DNA of 64,000 nt. Source: JBGTFE01 sp041747435. Its GTDB lineage: Bacteria > Acidobacteriota > Blastocatellia > Pyrinomonadales > Pyrinomonadaceae. A program made the position numbers and the translations under genes. How positions within the stretch are numbered: position 1 is the stretch's first letter; each line of letters begins with the position of its first letter. The notes below the pieces were generated by a model. It saw only the letters and a program-made list of their open reading frames with translations. It had not been told where the DNA came from and searched no databases. Shown here one piece after another: positions 51,861 to 60,641 of this stretch. The DNA is taken from positions 62,001-126,000 of the forward strand of contig JBGTFE010000117.1 of NCBI GenBank assembly GCA_041747435.1. Direction: 5' to 3'.

Positions 51861-51950
51861 GCCTAACAATTCAGTGGGCGTAAGAGCAAAACACGGACGC
51901 TGTTTCGTTTGCGATCTTGCGCGGTGTTTCACACCAAGTCATCTCAAGCG
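51861..51950 (+). other. attC-like recombination site B
   Basis: R'' box GCCTAAC, then AATTCAGTGGGCG, internal complementary arms AAACAC / GTGTTT, and the end GTCATCTCAAGCG. Joined with the TTAGGC at the other border in circular form, the end reads CTCAAGCGTTAGGC, very like the right end of class 1 integron attC sites. It overlaps the last codons of the amidohydrolase on the other strand. Confidence 0.6.
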
Positions 51951-53294
51951 TTTCATCTTTTGTACATATTCCGGCATCTTAGCTTTCAATTCTTTTTCGT
52001 CAACCATTTTCGGCTCGCCGTCGCGGTAAATTTCGCGACCGGCAACCATTGTCATTCGAATGTCGCGAGCGTTTGAAGCAAAAAGCAAGGCAGAATAAAC
52101 GTCGTGAACCGGCATCTGCGCTACGTTTTCGAGTGAAACGGCAATGATGTCAGCTTGTTTTCCTGCCTCAAGTGTTCCGATCTCGGTTTCGAGTCCGAGC
52201 GCTTTTGCACCGCCAAGCGTTGCCGTTCGAAGCATTTCTTCCGCGCTCAAAAATCTTGATTTGTCGTCACGCGTTCGTGCTATCAAAGTCGCAAAACGCG
52301 CTTCTTCCAGAATGTCGCACGTATTGTTCGAAGCGACCGAATCGCTGCCAAAACCGACTCCGATCTTTTTATTCAAAAATCTTTCGAGCGGCGCGACGCC
52401 GTGTCCGAATTTGGCGTTCGATTTTGGGCAATGCGCGATGCGCGTTCCGCTTTCGGCGATCAATTCAATGTCGTGTTCTGAAACTTTCACGCAGTGCGCG
52501 AGCAGCGGCTTGGCGCGCAAAACGCCATTTTTTGCAAGATATTCGATCGAAGAACAATGCGGCGCGCTCCATTCGAAACCGAATTTTTTATAAAGCTCGG
52601 CAAACAAACCTTCACCCGTTTTCATAAAAATTTCTTCGTCGCGCGATTCGGCGGCGTGAATTGTGATCTTTATGTTTTCGTCATGCGCGAAATTTGCGAT
52701 CTTTTCAAAAAGCGCGCGGCTGACCGTGTAAGGCGCATGCGGAGAAAGTCCGATCTTGACGAGTTCGGTCTCATCGCCGCGCAGTTCGGCGAACTTTTCG
52801 TGAAGTTTTGTGAAATCTTCAGTCGCCGTTTTATCATCCGGCGAAAATTCGGTCTCCTGAAATAATATGCCGCGCAAGCCGTTCGTTTTCAACGCTTCGA
52901 GTCCGGCACGTCCGAAACGCCCAATATCGCCAAAGCATGTGACGCCGGCGCGGACGCCTTCGAGAGCGCCGAACGTGGCGGCGATCTTTACATCTTCGTC
53001 GGACAATTTCTCGGCGCGAATTTTTGTGAGCGTTATCAGCCACGCGTAGAAATCGTCGTCAAATCGATCTAAAAACCCGCGCATCGCCGTTATCTCGAGA
53101 TGCGAATGCGCGTTGACAAAACCGGGCAAAATTGCGGCTTCGCCAAAGTTTTCGTGCTCTGCACTTGGAAATTTTTCGACAATCTCCTCGTATTTACCGA
53201 CCGCGACAATTCTTTTGTTTTCTATCGCGACCGCGCCATTTTCGATCGGTTCGGCGGAAATCGGTAAAACATATTTTGCGGAAAGAATTTTCAT
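51939..53294 (-). CDS. amidohydrolase, MTA/SAH or aminodeoxyfutalosine deaminase family
   Basis: 451 aa, metal-dependent TIM-barrel amidohydrolase: H63 and H65 in NAHSHLE, HAPYTVS, ITIHAAES with the catalytic Glu, AHCVKVSEHDI, and the metal Asp in GFGSDSVASN. The N-terminal beta domain and C-terminal LEAGKQADIIAV are typical. Likely deaminates an adenosine-like compound (5'-methylthioadenosine, S-adenosylhomocysteine or aminodeoxyfutalosine); the sequence alone does not decide. The last three residues (RLR) and stop lie inside the attC-like element, so the native C-terminus was probably replaced by the insertion. Confidence 0.85.
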   Translation of the reverse strand: MKILSAKYVLPISAEPIENGAVAIENKRIVAVGKYEEIVEKFPSAEHENFGEAAILPGFVNAHSHLEITAMRGFLDRFDDDFYAWLITLTKIRAEKLSDEDVKIAATFGALEGVRAGVTCFGDIGRFGRAGLEALKTNGLRGILFQETEFSPDDKTATEDFTKLHEKFAELRGDETELVKIGLSPHAPYTVSRALFEKIANFAHDENIKITIHAAESRDEEIFMKTGEGLFAELYKKFGFEWSAPHCSSIEYLAKNGVLRAKPLLAHCVKVSEHDIELIAESGTRIAHCPKSNAKFGHGVAPLERFLNKKIGVGFGSDSVASNNTCDILEEARFATLIARTRDDKSRFLSAEEMLRTATLGGAKALGLETEIGTLEAGKQADIIAVSLENVAQMPVHDVYSALLFASNARDIRMTMVAGREIYRDGEPKMVDEKELKAKMPEYVQKMKRLR

Positions 53295-53336
53295 AAAAGA
53301 GAAAACTCATTCAAGCCGCAGAGCGGCGAGAAGAAA

Positions 53337-53462
53337 GTAGCCCGACGTGAAACGTCTGGTGGGTCGAAAGAGCAAGATTTCGGCGCTGAAGGTGCGGAAG
53401 GATAAAGGTTCGCGGCGCATTATTTTCTGCTAAAACATTCCAGACGTTTCACGCCTGGCTAC
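53337..53462. repeat. 126-bp element with 23-bp imperfect terminal inverted repeats
   Basis: The left arm (53337-53359) starts GTAGCCCGACGTGAAACG; the right arm (53440-53462) ends CACGCCTGGCTAC. The arms match with few mismatches. There is no ORF inside, so it is MITE- or REP-like. It fills most of the 201-bp gap between two genes. Confidence 0.8.
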
Positions 53463-53495
53463 CTTCGCGCGGCGCCTTTCGGCGCATTTTCCATT

Positions 53496-54059
53496 TTAGT
53501 TAGCTCGATATCTTCCCAAAATCGACGAAACGTAAGCTTTTGTCGACGCGATGTTGATATTTTCGATAAAATCTTTTTCGCTCAATTGAGCGGTTTGCGA
53601 TCGGTTCCATTCGACGACTCGGCTTGCCCCGGCGTTATAAGCGGCAAGAGTCATCGCCGTTTCGGCTGGAAATCCACGGTAATTTTCGCGCAGTTTTTCG
53701 AGATACCAGCAGCCGACCTGTATATTCCGTTCCGGGTCGCGAAGAAATTCGATCACATTTTCCGCGGTTTGTTTTTCAAATTCGCGAAAACCGGTTTCCT
53801 TTGCCCATTCGCGGGCAACGGTCGGCGTTACCTGCATCAAACCGACCTCGTCTGCGCCGCCTATTTTCCACGCGCGAAAATAAGTTTCTTCATAAATAAT
53901 ATTCCAAACCAATCTTTCATCGAGGCGATAAACCTGCGCATGCCGCGCAATCAGCTCGTCGTATCGGTGAATCCAATATTGATTAAAAAAATAAGCCGCG
54001 GCGAGCGACAAAAGGACAATGATTGTCGCTGACGCAAGCAAAGCGCGACGCACGTGCAT
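53496..54059 (-). CDS. membrane-anchored lytic transglycosylase (SLT domain)
   Basis: 187 aa from the ATG at 54059, 1 bp after the previous stop; a longer frame to 54137 overlaps that gene and is rejected. A single N-terminal helix (about 8-27) anchors it. The SLT domain has IIYEETYFRAWK (catalytic Glu 58), GLMQVTPTVA and LAAYNAGASRVVEW. It would cut peptidoglycan in the periplasm, possibly as a local space-maker. Confidence 0.92.
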   Translation of the reverse strand: MHVRRALLASATIIVLLSLAAAYFFNQYWIHRYDELIARHAQVYRLDERLVWNIIYEETYFRAWKIGGADEVGLMQVTPTVAREWAKETGFREFEKQTAENVIEFLRDPERNIQVGCWYLEKLRENYRGFPAETAMTLAAYNAGASRVVEWNRSQTAQLSEKDFIENINIASTKAYVSSILGRYRAN

Positions 54060-54060
54060 T

Positions 54061-54264
54061 TTAGGCTTTGGATTTTCGATCTCGGATTTCTCTATTTTCT
54101 TTTTCTTCCAGATTTCCGTTGAGCCCGATAAGCTCACCGTCGTCGCCCGAAAAACTTCCGGAGCGAATCATTTCGGCAAACAGATCGACGTCATAATCGG
54201 CGCCGCGCGACATTTGCCGGCGAATCTCCAACAGAACTTCAAGAAATTTTGGGCGGCGATACAT
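54061..54264 (-). CDS. small protein downstream of a PIN toxin, putative antitoxin
   Basis: 67 aa. MYRRPKFLEVLLEIRRQM followed by YDVDLFAEMIRSG is a short helical sequence of the kind seen next to PIN-domain toxins, with an acidic middle and a Lys/Arg/Glu-rich tail. It starts 46 bp after the PIN gene and ends 1 bp before the transglycosylase start, so the three are probably co-transcribed. The start at 54264 is chosen because the longer frame to 54309 reads through a short tandem repeat. Confidence 0.65.
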   Translation of the reverse strand: MYRRPKFLEVLLEIRRQMSRGADYDVDLFAEMIRSGSFSGDDGELIGLNGNLEEKENREIRDRKSKA

Positions 54265-54275
54265 TGTCAAGTTAA

Positions 54276-54306
54276 TTGTGAATCGTGAATCGTAAATCGT
54301 CAATTG
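54276..54306. repeat. short tandem repeat of AATCGTG/AATCGTA
   Basis: Three units between the PIN gene and its small neighbour, bounded by CAATT/AATTG. Same motif as at 21419 and 22787. Confidence 0.7.
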
Positions 54307-54310
54307 CAAG

Positions 54311-54772
54311 TTATACGGTGTGAACGAGAAATTCGGGTGTTACGATCACCGGCGAGAAAAATCCGGCGGCGGCATTAAAGAGACGTATTCGCGCCTGCTT
54401 GCGGACGTTAGCCAGGTGCCCGAAATTCCATGTGACGAGGTAATCGATCTTATGAAACGAAGCGAGAGCGACGTGAAGCGCATCCGCAATAAATTTTCGA
54501 TGAAAGATCCCGCGCGAAATATAACCTTCGGCTAAAATCGCGGCTTCTTCCGGAAGTTCGAGCTCTCTTAAGGGCTTTATAAGTTTTAAATATCCTGTGC
54601 GATGCGGTTCCGGAATTTGCTCCAGCTCGCGGCGGACAAGAATCGAGCTAAACGCCTGATATTCCGAAAGTTCATGTTCCCACCAGCGAATCGTCATATC
54701 GCGCCGAAAAGGCTCGCCGTTGTCAAGATACGCGCCGACGACCGATGTTTCGAGATATAAACTTTGTTTCAT
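54311..54772 (-). CDS. PIN-domain (VapC-like) toxin
   Basis: 153 aa. The PIN fold acidic residues appear in LYLETSVVGAYLD, SSILVRRELEQ, IADALHVALA and DYLVTWNFGHLAN; the first Asp is replaced by Glu (YLETS), as in one PIN subgroup. It would be a metal-dependent endoribonuclease. The likely antitoxin is encoded just downstream rather than upstream, an order opposite to VapBC. Confidence 0.85.
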   Translation of the reverse strand: MKQSLYLETSVVGAYLDNGEPFRRDMTIRWWEHELSEYQAFSSILVRRELEQIPEPHRTGYLKLIKPLRELELPEEAAILAEGYISRGIFHRKFIADALHVALASFHKIDYLVTWNFGHLANVRKQARIRLFNAAAGFFSPVIVTPEFLVHTV

Positions 54773-54835
54773 AACTTATAGTTTAAGGTTCATAATTCAA
54801 AGTTCAAAGCCCGGCGCTGATTTTCCGTTTTGAAT

Positions 54836-56416
54836 TCACTCGTTTAGCGGAACGAAAATGACTTTGGAATTTTTAAAATCGAAGGTCATACGATAATTTT
54901 TCAGGAAATTTCCTCCGAGAATTCCAGACTGCGCAAAACCCGAAGCCTCGTTGATCATATCTAGATCCAGAACGATGGCTCTGATCCGGTCGCGCGTATT
55001 GTTGCCGAATGTGACGCGCGGAAGTAGAAACATAGGAACATTAACCGTCTCTCCGGCGGAACCGATAACTCGAATTCTTTCATCGATCGCAAAGTTGCGC
55101 AACTCTCTCGATTGCGCCAGATCATCGGAAATTACAGAGAGGCTGGCGCCCGTGTCGACGATAAAATTCAATGAATTTTCAATGCCTTCGATCTGAACTT
55201 CGCCGCTCAGAAATCCGCCCGAAGTAAGGCGAAGCGGCAGTGCTATCCCGCCCTGCTCCTCGAATTTTTCCCCAGTTCCATCTTTTTTTCTGAGGGTGAA
55301 ACTTTTATTTCCGTAATCGATCGTTGTCAAAAATTTTGAGACCAACGATAATCCGATATAGCCGTCTATTTCTTCGTTAGCGGAGTGAAACTCGCGAATA
55401 TAAACCGGGACATTTCGAAGCTCTACGTCTCCGATTCCGACGCGATTCAAAAAACCATAAACGATCTTAAATTTCCCGTCTCCGCCGAAACCTCTAGCAT
55501 AACCACCGCGGGCGACAGAACCGATCTTTAGCCTTTTCGCCGTTTTTGTCGAGACCACGGAAATTCCCGAACCCGTATCCAGAACAAAATTAAAAATTTC
55601 ATCGGATTTATTTATTCGCAGCTGCACAACCGGGCGATCCTGCAAGAGTGTGAATCTAACGGTCGTTTGCGGCGTTCCGGCAATGGTGTAAAGCGAGGCT
55701 TTTCCGGCTAAGAATTCAAGGAAATCGATCAATCCTTTGATGCGCTCACGGCGGTCGACATCTTTTTTCGACGAAAAGTGTAAAAACTGACGATAGGCGT
55801 CAGCGGCTTCCGCATATCTCTCATCGCGTGCCGCAACCTGCGCGTAAGCAAAAATATAATTCGGTTCACGGTAATCAAGATTTAGGGCTTGACTCAAGCT
55901 GGAAAGGCTGTCGACGATCCGGTTTTCATAAAAATCCAGCAGTCCGAGTCCAAACCACCCAAGAGATTCTCGTTTATCTAAATTAAGCGCCGTCAGCAGC
56001 GCGATTTCCGCTTCTTTGAAGCTGCCGGTCTCGAGCATTATCATTCCCAACAGCGCAAAAGCATAGGAGTTTTTCGGCTCGGCTTTCGCCACGTCAAAGG
56101 ATAAATTGTAAGCTTCCAGAAGCCGCTTTTGTTTGAACAGGACGAACGCAAGTTTGGTTCTGACTTTTGAAACATGCGGGTTTTCCTCAAGAACGCGCCG
56201 CAGAATGCTTTCCGCTTCAATGAGATTACCGTCTCTGACAAGTCTCTCCACTTTTTTGATCTGATTCTTTACCGTTTCGTCATCGATTTGCTGAATATCT
56301 ACCGCATGCGAGAAAAGTGAGAAATTAAGGATCAAAAAACAGATCGGGATCAGTTTTATGTAGGAATAGGCATTAAAAAATCCAAATGCACTATTCCCAA
56401 AATCAGTAATTCTCAT
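54836..56416 (-). CDS. TPR protein with two retropepsin-like aspartic protease domains
   Basis: 526 aa from the ATG at 56416. Signal peptide or anchor at about 18-39 (ending FSHA). TPR repeats occupy about 45-235. Two consecutive retropepsin-like domains follow, with active-site motifs DTGS at 280-283 and DTGA at 421-424, each with a later hydrophobic-Gly strand (GYIGLSLV; GILGGNFL). Retropepsins normally act as homodimers with one Asp each, so this tandem could form the active dimer within one chain. Exported; substrate unknown. Confidence 0.88.
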   Translation of the reverse strand: MRITDFGNSAFGFFNAYSYIKLIPICFLILNFSLFSHAVDIQQIDDETVKNQIKKVERLVRDGNLIEAESILRRVLEENPHVSKVRTKLAFVLFKQKRLLEAYNLSFDVAKAEPKNSYAFALLGMIMLETGSFKEAEIALLTALNLDKRESLGWFGLGLLDFYENRIVDSLSSLSQALNLDYREPNYIFAYAQVAARDERYAEAADAYRQFLHFSSKKDVDRRERIKGLIDFLEFLAGKASLYTIAGTPQTTVRFTLLQDRPVVQLRINKSDEIFNFVLDTGSGISVVSTKTAKRLKIGSVARGGYARGFGGDGKFKIVYGFLNRVGIGDVELRNVPVYIREFHSANEEIDGYIGLSLVSKFLTTIDYGNKSFTLRKKDGTGEKFEEQGGIALPLRLTSGGFLSGEVQIEGIENSLNFIVDTGASLSVISDDLAQSRELRNFAIDERIRVIGSAGETVNVPMFLLPRVTFGNNTRDRIRAIVLDLDMINEASGFAQSGILGGNFLKNYRMTFDFKNSKVIFVPLNE

Positions 56417-56442
56417 ATAAACACCGCTGCTAGACAAAAATT

Positions 56443-57105
56443 TTACTTCAAAATTTCACCGGTTTTAAGCGACCACAAAACCAAGTCCAACTCGTCAGAA
56501 TCAATTTTGAGACGCTTTGACAAATTTTTTAACTTTTGTTCAACCATTAGATACTTCAACCGTGTGTTTGGTGGCTTTGGGTCGTCGATTATTTTAAGCT
56601 CTGCCAGGCTCTTCAGAATATGTTTGTCCAAAATGGCGTAGCCCTTAAATCCCGTGTTGCGCAAAAAATGACTCGCTTCTTTGTAACCCAATCCTTTTAT
56701 TCGCTTTTCGGTCACCAGCCAGTCGCGGCGCTCGAAGTGATCTTCAAAGCCTGCAAGTTTACTACGCAGTTTTAAGCCGCAGTGTTCTTGCAGAAACTCT
56801 CGCGACGCGACCACGTATCGCGCACGCTCGTTCGGATAGCGATGCCGCCCGCGCAAGGTTGCAGCCAATTCCGCTTGAGTTCCGGTAAGCAACAGCGGTT
56901 TGACGGCTTCGAGCGATCGAAGCGCCATTCGCGCTGAGCAGCCGCCAGTAAAGAAACAAAACACCATCTCTTCCCAGATCTGCTCATCGGTTCCGACTTT
57001 AAGAACGGCTTCGAACTCCGCTAGTCTTTCTCTAATTTCCGCACCGCGCTCGGCATGAGTTCTTTTTATTTTTTCGATGGTTACGGGCTGTGGTTGTCTT
57101 TTCAC
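56443..57105 (-). CDS. Ogg2-type N-glycosylase/DNA lyase
   Basis: 220 aa. The helix-hairpin-helix IKGLGYKEASHFLRNTG with its Lys nucleophile and the Asp in AILDKHILK match the archaeal/bacterial Ogg2 family, which removes 8-oxoguanine and nicks the abasic strand. CFFTGGCSARMALRSLEAV is a family N-terminal segment. Length normal. The preceding gene in the same direction is absent, so it may start the transcript with the TPR-retropepsin gene 26 bp downstream. Confidence 0.88.
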   Translation of the reverse strand: MKRQPQPVTIEKIKRTHAERGAEIRERLAEFEAVLKVGTDEQIWEEMVFCFFTGGCSARMALRSLEAVKPLLLTGTQAELAATLRGRHRYPNERARYVVASREFLQEHCGLKLRSKLAGFEDHFERRDWLVTEKRIKGLGYKEASHFLRNTGFKGYAILDKHILKSLAELKIIDDPKPPNTRLKYLMVEQKLKNLSKRLKIDSDELDLVLWSLKTGEILK

Positions 57106-57326
57106 AAGGCGAATGATCGTGTTTGAATTTTATGAATTATTCGGCGTTATTACAAGATTTTTTTATTTTTTTTCACAAAATCCTTTCCTTTTGGTGATTT
57201 TTGATGTATAAGGAAATAGAATCACTTCCATAAGTAATTGAAATGCCTGCATCTAAATCAGAACAAGATTCATCAAAAACCTGTCCCGGCTTCGAAAGTT
57301 TTTTCGATAGGACGAACGCTGTGGTA

Positions 57327-57332
57327 CAATCG
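57327..57332 (+). promoter_or_regulatory. candidate extended -10 element for the carboxypeptidase gene
   Basis: TGTGG-TACAAT, a good -10 hexamer with an upstream TG; no convincing -35. Transcription would start near 57339, downstream of an upstream in-frame ATG at 57243 and 50 bp before the ATG at 57390. Confidence 0.35.
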
Positions 57333-57389
57333 CTCGAGCCTTCCGTTTTTCACCGACGGGAAGCCTGCCGCAACACCAAGCAAGAAAAT

Positions 57390-58781
57390 ATGTATAGATT
57401 TATTATGAACAGAGCTTTGGGGCTATTTGCCGTTTTCGCGATTTCAGTTTTTTCGCTATCGAGCGCTTTCGGACAAGCAAAGCCGCTACTTCAGGACATC
57501 CCGATCGTCCAGCAGAACGAAAACAACAAGCCTACACCGACGGCAACGCCTCTGATCACGAAAACCGGGAATTCCGCGCCGGTTTCGCGACGAACTTCGA
57601 TCCCGGCTTTGATGAGCGTCGATATTCCGGGCTATTCGGGGATCTTAGTTGAAAGCGCCGAAGGAAATATAGTCCTTGAAACCAATTCCGAATTGCTGTT
57701 TAATCCGGCTTCAAACGTAAAGATCGCAACGGCATACGCCGTTTTGAAAACTTTCGGACCGGATTATCGCTTTCCGACGAGCGTTTGGACGGACGGGCAG
57801 ATCGACCGAGCCACCGGAACTCTTTACGGGAATCTTTACGTTTCGGGGCGCGATCCGGTATTTAATCTTGAGCACGGCGTAGCATTCGCCTACGAGCTAA
57901 ACAAACTTGGAATCATAAATATTACGGGTGATTTGATCGTTACGGACAATTTTATGATGAACTATAGCAGCTCATCTCAACGCGGCGCTGCTTTGCTGCA
58001 AATGTCTATGGATTCTTCGAAACGCACGGCGGCGATCGTGCGCGCGTGGCAGAATTTTCTTGGCAGTTCGGGAAAATTTAGCCAGATTAGGGCGATTCCC
58101 AGCGTTTCACATTCGGGCGGCATTTATGTTCAATCGATCCCGACCAACGCCAAACTTCTCTTTTCTCATGAATCAGCGCCGATGCGCGATATAATGAAGG
58201 CGGTGCTTTGTTTTTCCAACAATTATTTGTCCGATCGGCTCGGCGATATGCTTGGCGGCGCTTATGCCGTCGCGCGTTTTGTTCAGTTGAACGCCGGAAT
58301 TTCGCCGTCCGAATTCTATCTGGCTACATCGAGCGGTCTCGGCACCAATCGCGTTACCCCGCGAGCGATGATGAAGGTTTTGCGGACTTTGCAAAAGGAT
58401 TTGGCGCGATACAAAATGACTTTCGCCGATATTATGCCCGTAGCCGGAATGGATAAAGGCACGCTTGAAGGACGATTCGGCGATGGTTTCGAGCGCGGCA
58501 GCGTGGTCGGCAAAACTGGGACGCTGGGCAATACGGACGGCGGCGCGAGTGCGCTTGCGGGCGAAATGAACACGCGTAACGGAAAGGTGCTCTTTGTTAT
58601 TTTTAATCAGAGAGGCAGCGTTGCGCGATTCCGCAGCTTTCAGAACTCGCTCGTATCCTTGATGCTTAGCGAACTCGGCGGCGCAATACCGATAAATTAC
58701 AACGCGGTATCGCTGGACGCAAGACTTGCCAACACGCGGATTTCTTATCCGGACACTCGTCCGCGCAAGAACGACGAATAA
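57390..58781 (+). CDS. dacB: D-alanyl-D-alanine carboxypeptidase/endopeptidase (PBP4/S13 type)
   Basis: 463 aa from the ATG at 57390 (an ATG at 57405 is also possible); the frame open from 57243 precedes the likely promoter. Signal peptide about 1-27 (ending AFGQ). Active-site motifs in order: PASNVKIAT (SxxK), CFSNNYLSD (SxN) and VGKTGTLGN (KTG). It trims or cleaves peptidoglycan peptide cross-links in the periplasm. Shorter than many S13 enzymes, with a reduced insertion after SxxK. Terminator follows. Confidence 0.92.
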   Translation: MYRFIMNRALGLFAVFAISVFSLSSAFGQAKPLLQDIPIVQQNENNKPTPTATPLITKTGNSAPVSRRTSIPALMSVDIPGYSGILVESAEGNIVLETNSELLFNPASNVKIATAYAVLKTFGPDYRFPTSVWTDGQIDRATGTLYGNLYVSGRDPVFNLEHGVAFAYELNKLGIINITGDLIVTDNFMMNYSSSSQRGAALLQMSMDSSKRTAAIVRAWQNFLGSSGKFSQIRAIPSVSHSGGIYVQSIPTNAKLLFSHESAPMRDIMKAVLCFSNNYLSDRLGDMLGGAYAVARFVQLNAGISPSEFYLATSSGLGTNRVTPRAMMKVLRTLQKDLARYKMTFADIMPVAGMDKGTLEGRFGDGFERGSVVGKTGTLGNTDGGASALAGEMNTRNGKVLFVIFNQRGSVARFRSFQNSLVSLMLSELGGAIPINYNAVSLDARLANTRISYPDTRPRKNDE

Positions 58782-58805
58782 AGATAAACGAATTTCGGAT
58801 ATTAC

Positions 58806-58839
58806 GAGGAAGTGGAATTTTTTCGGCTTCCTTTTTTTT
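58806..58839 (+). terminator. terminator after dacB
   Basis: AGGAAG / CTTCCT stem around a 14-nt loop followed by eight T. Confidence 0.75.
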
Positions 58840-58892
58840 GCTTTGCTTTTTCGCTCAAAAGCATTAGATAATTTCACGTTTGCTAAAACAAA

Positions 58893-60641
58893 ATGAGCGA
58901 AAACGAAAAAACCGAAGCCGCGGGGAAAACATCCGAAAGATCATCCGATCCGGCAAAACCCGAACATAGAAGCGTCGCGAAATCAGCCGGCATAGTTTCG
59001 GTAGCTGTGATGTTTTCGCGTGTTCTCGGCTTGGTGCGCGAAATGATTTTTGCGCGATTTTTTGGTGCCGGTTTTCTCTATGACGCATATCTCGTCGGCT
59101 TTCGTATTCCGAATCTCCTTCGCGATCTTTTTGCCGAAGGTGCGCTTTCGGCGGCTTTCGTTAAAGTCTTTACCGATTACCAGCTCAAAAACAGCGAGAA
59201 AGAAGCATGGCGTTTGGCAAGCCTTATTTTCAATGCTTTGGCGGTCGTTCTCAGCGTCGTTTGTCTTCTTGGAATTTTTCTTTCGCCGTATATCGTCGGC
59301 GTGATCACATACAATTACACGGGCGATCCGAATTATTATTATCCGGCGGAAAAAGCCGCGCTCGCGACGCTTTTGATGCAGATAATGTTCCCGTTCATTT
59401 TGCTCGTCGCGCTCGCCGCGCTCGCAATGGGCGTTTTGAACACAAAAGGGCGTTTCGGAATTCCGGCTTCGGCTTCGACGGCTTTTAATATTTTCTCGAT
59501 TCTCTTCGGTCTCGGTTTCGCATTTTGGCTAAGCGGCGGCGATTGGGAAATGTCGAACGACAAATATCTGATCCCAAGCGCGGCGGCGCAATGGGCGATA
59601 ACCGGAATGGCGATCGGAACGTTGATCGGCGGCGCAGCACAGTTTTTGATTCAGGTTCCATCGCTTTTTAAGGTCGGATTTCGCTTTTCTGCGGTTTTAA
59701 GCTTTACCGATTCCGGCGTGCGTCGCGTGATGCGGCTAATGGCGCCGGCGATCATCGGCACATCGGCGATTCAGGTAAAAGTTCTGGTCGATACGATCGT
59801 TGTTTCCGGTATCGAAGGCGGCGTTTCGTGGCTTTCGTACGCGTTCCGATTGATGCAATTTCCGATCGGAGTTTTCGGCGTGGCGATCGGAACCGCGGCA
59901 ATTCCAACTCTTTCGCGTCTCGCTTCGGAAGAAAATTTTGATAAATTTCGCTCCACTTTGTCGGATGCGATCAAGCTCGTTTTTCTGCTTACAATTCCGT
60001 CCGCGTGCGGACTTGTGGTTCTCGGAAAACCTATCATCAGTTTAATATACGAGCGCGGGCAGTTTGACGCGTTTGACACAAATATGACGGCTTGGGCGCT
60101 CGGCGCTTATTCGATCGGCTTGGCGGGTTACGCCGCGATAAAAGTTCTCTCGCCCTCATTTTACGCGCTCGACGATGCAAAAACGCCGATGTGTGTCAGC
60201 CTCGTTACGATAGTCGTCCACGTTGCGACAAGCTTTGGAATGATGAAGCTTCTCTCAACCGTCGGTGTCACGCCCGAGCGCCCGAACGGTTTCGGTCACG
60301 TCGGCGTTGCGCTCGCAACTTCCGTCGTTGCGCTAATAAATTTTCTTGCTTTGACTTTGCTGATGCGAAGACGAATCAAACGCATCAACGGCGGCGAGAT
60401 TTTCTCAGCTTTGATCAAAATAGTCGCCGCTTCAGCCGCGATGTCGGCTGTCGCTTACGCCGTTTATTACGTTCTCTCGCGACAATTGGGAACCGAAGGT
60501 TTATCCGTAAAATTGATCGAAGCTTTTGTACCGATCGGAATCGGCGGAATTGTGTTTGTCGCAGCGGCAAAACTTCTAAAAGTTAGCGAGATCGATAAGC
60601 TTTACAATGTTTTTGCAAGAAAATTGAGATTGAAAAAATAA
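58893..60641 (+). CDS. murJ: lipid II flippase
   Basis: 582 aa with about 14 membrane helices. VMFSRVLGLVREMIFARFFG, DAYLVGFRIPNLLRDLFAEGALSAAFV and YERGQFDAFDT are hallmark MurJ (MVIN) segments. It moves lipid-linked peptidoglycan precursors to the periplasmic side. Its stop codon directly abuts the ligA stop on the opposite strand. With dacB and the two transglycosylases it adds to the cell-wall content of this region. Confidence 0.96.
   Translation: MSENEKTEAAGKTSERSSDPAKPEHRSVAKSAGIVSVAVMFSRVLGLVREMIFARFFGAGFLYDAYLVGFRIPNLLRDLFAEGALSAAFVKVFTDYQLKNSEKEAWRLASLIFNALAVVLSVVCLLGIFLSPYIVGVITYNYTGDPNYYYPAEKAALATLLMQIMFPFILLVALAALAMGVLNTKGRFGIPASASTAFNIFSILFGLGFAFWLSGGDWEMSNDKYLIPSAAAQWAITGMAIGTLIGGAAQFLIQVPSLFKVGFRFSAVLSFTDSGVRRVMRLMAPAIIGTSAIQVKVLVDTIVVSGIEGGVSWLSYAFRLMQFPIGVFGVAIGTAAIPTLSRLASEENFDKFRSTLSDAIKLVFLLTIPSACGLVVLGKPIISLIYERGQFDAFDTNMTAWALGAYSIGLAGYAAIKVLSPSFYALDDAKTPMCVSLVTIVVHVATSFGMMKLLSTVGVTPERPNGFGHVGVALATSVVALINFLALTLLMRRRIKRINGGEIFSALIKIVAASAAMSAVAYAVYYVLSRQLGTEGLSVKLIEAFVPIGIGGIVFVAAAKLLKVSEIDKLYNVFARKLRLKK

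Larger units (their letters stand above)
51312..51950 (+). mobile_element. putative single integron gene cassette
   Basis: The left border is GTTAGGC (51312-51318; cassette DNA from the TT), the exact complement of the GCCTAAC box (51861-51867) that opens the attC-like site on the right; the right border is CTCAAGCG^TT at 51950/51951. Inside is one ORF, starting 62 bp after the border and stopping 7 bp before the attC. No integrase gene is in the window and no attC precedes the left border, so it would have entered at a secondary GTT site. Confidence 0.6.

Noticed and set aside
54320..54535. 71-aa plus-strand ORF with a GNAT-free, Arg-rich sequence
   Set aside because: Antisense of the PIN-domain gene, without a ribosome site.
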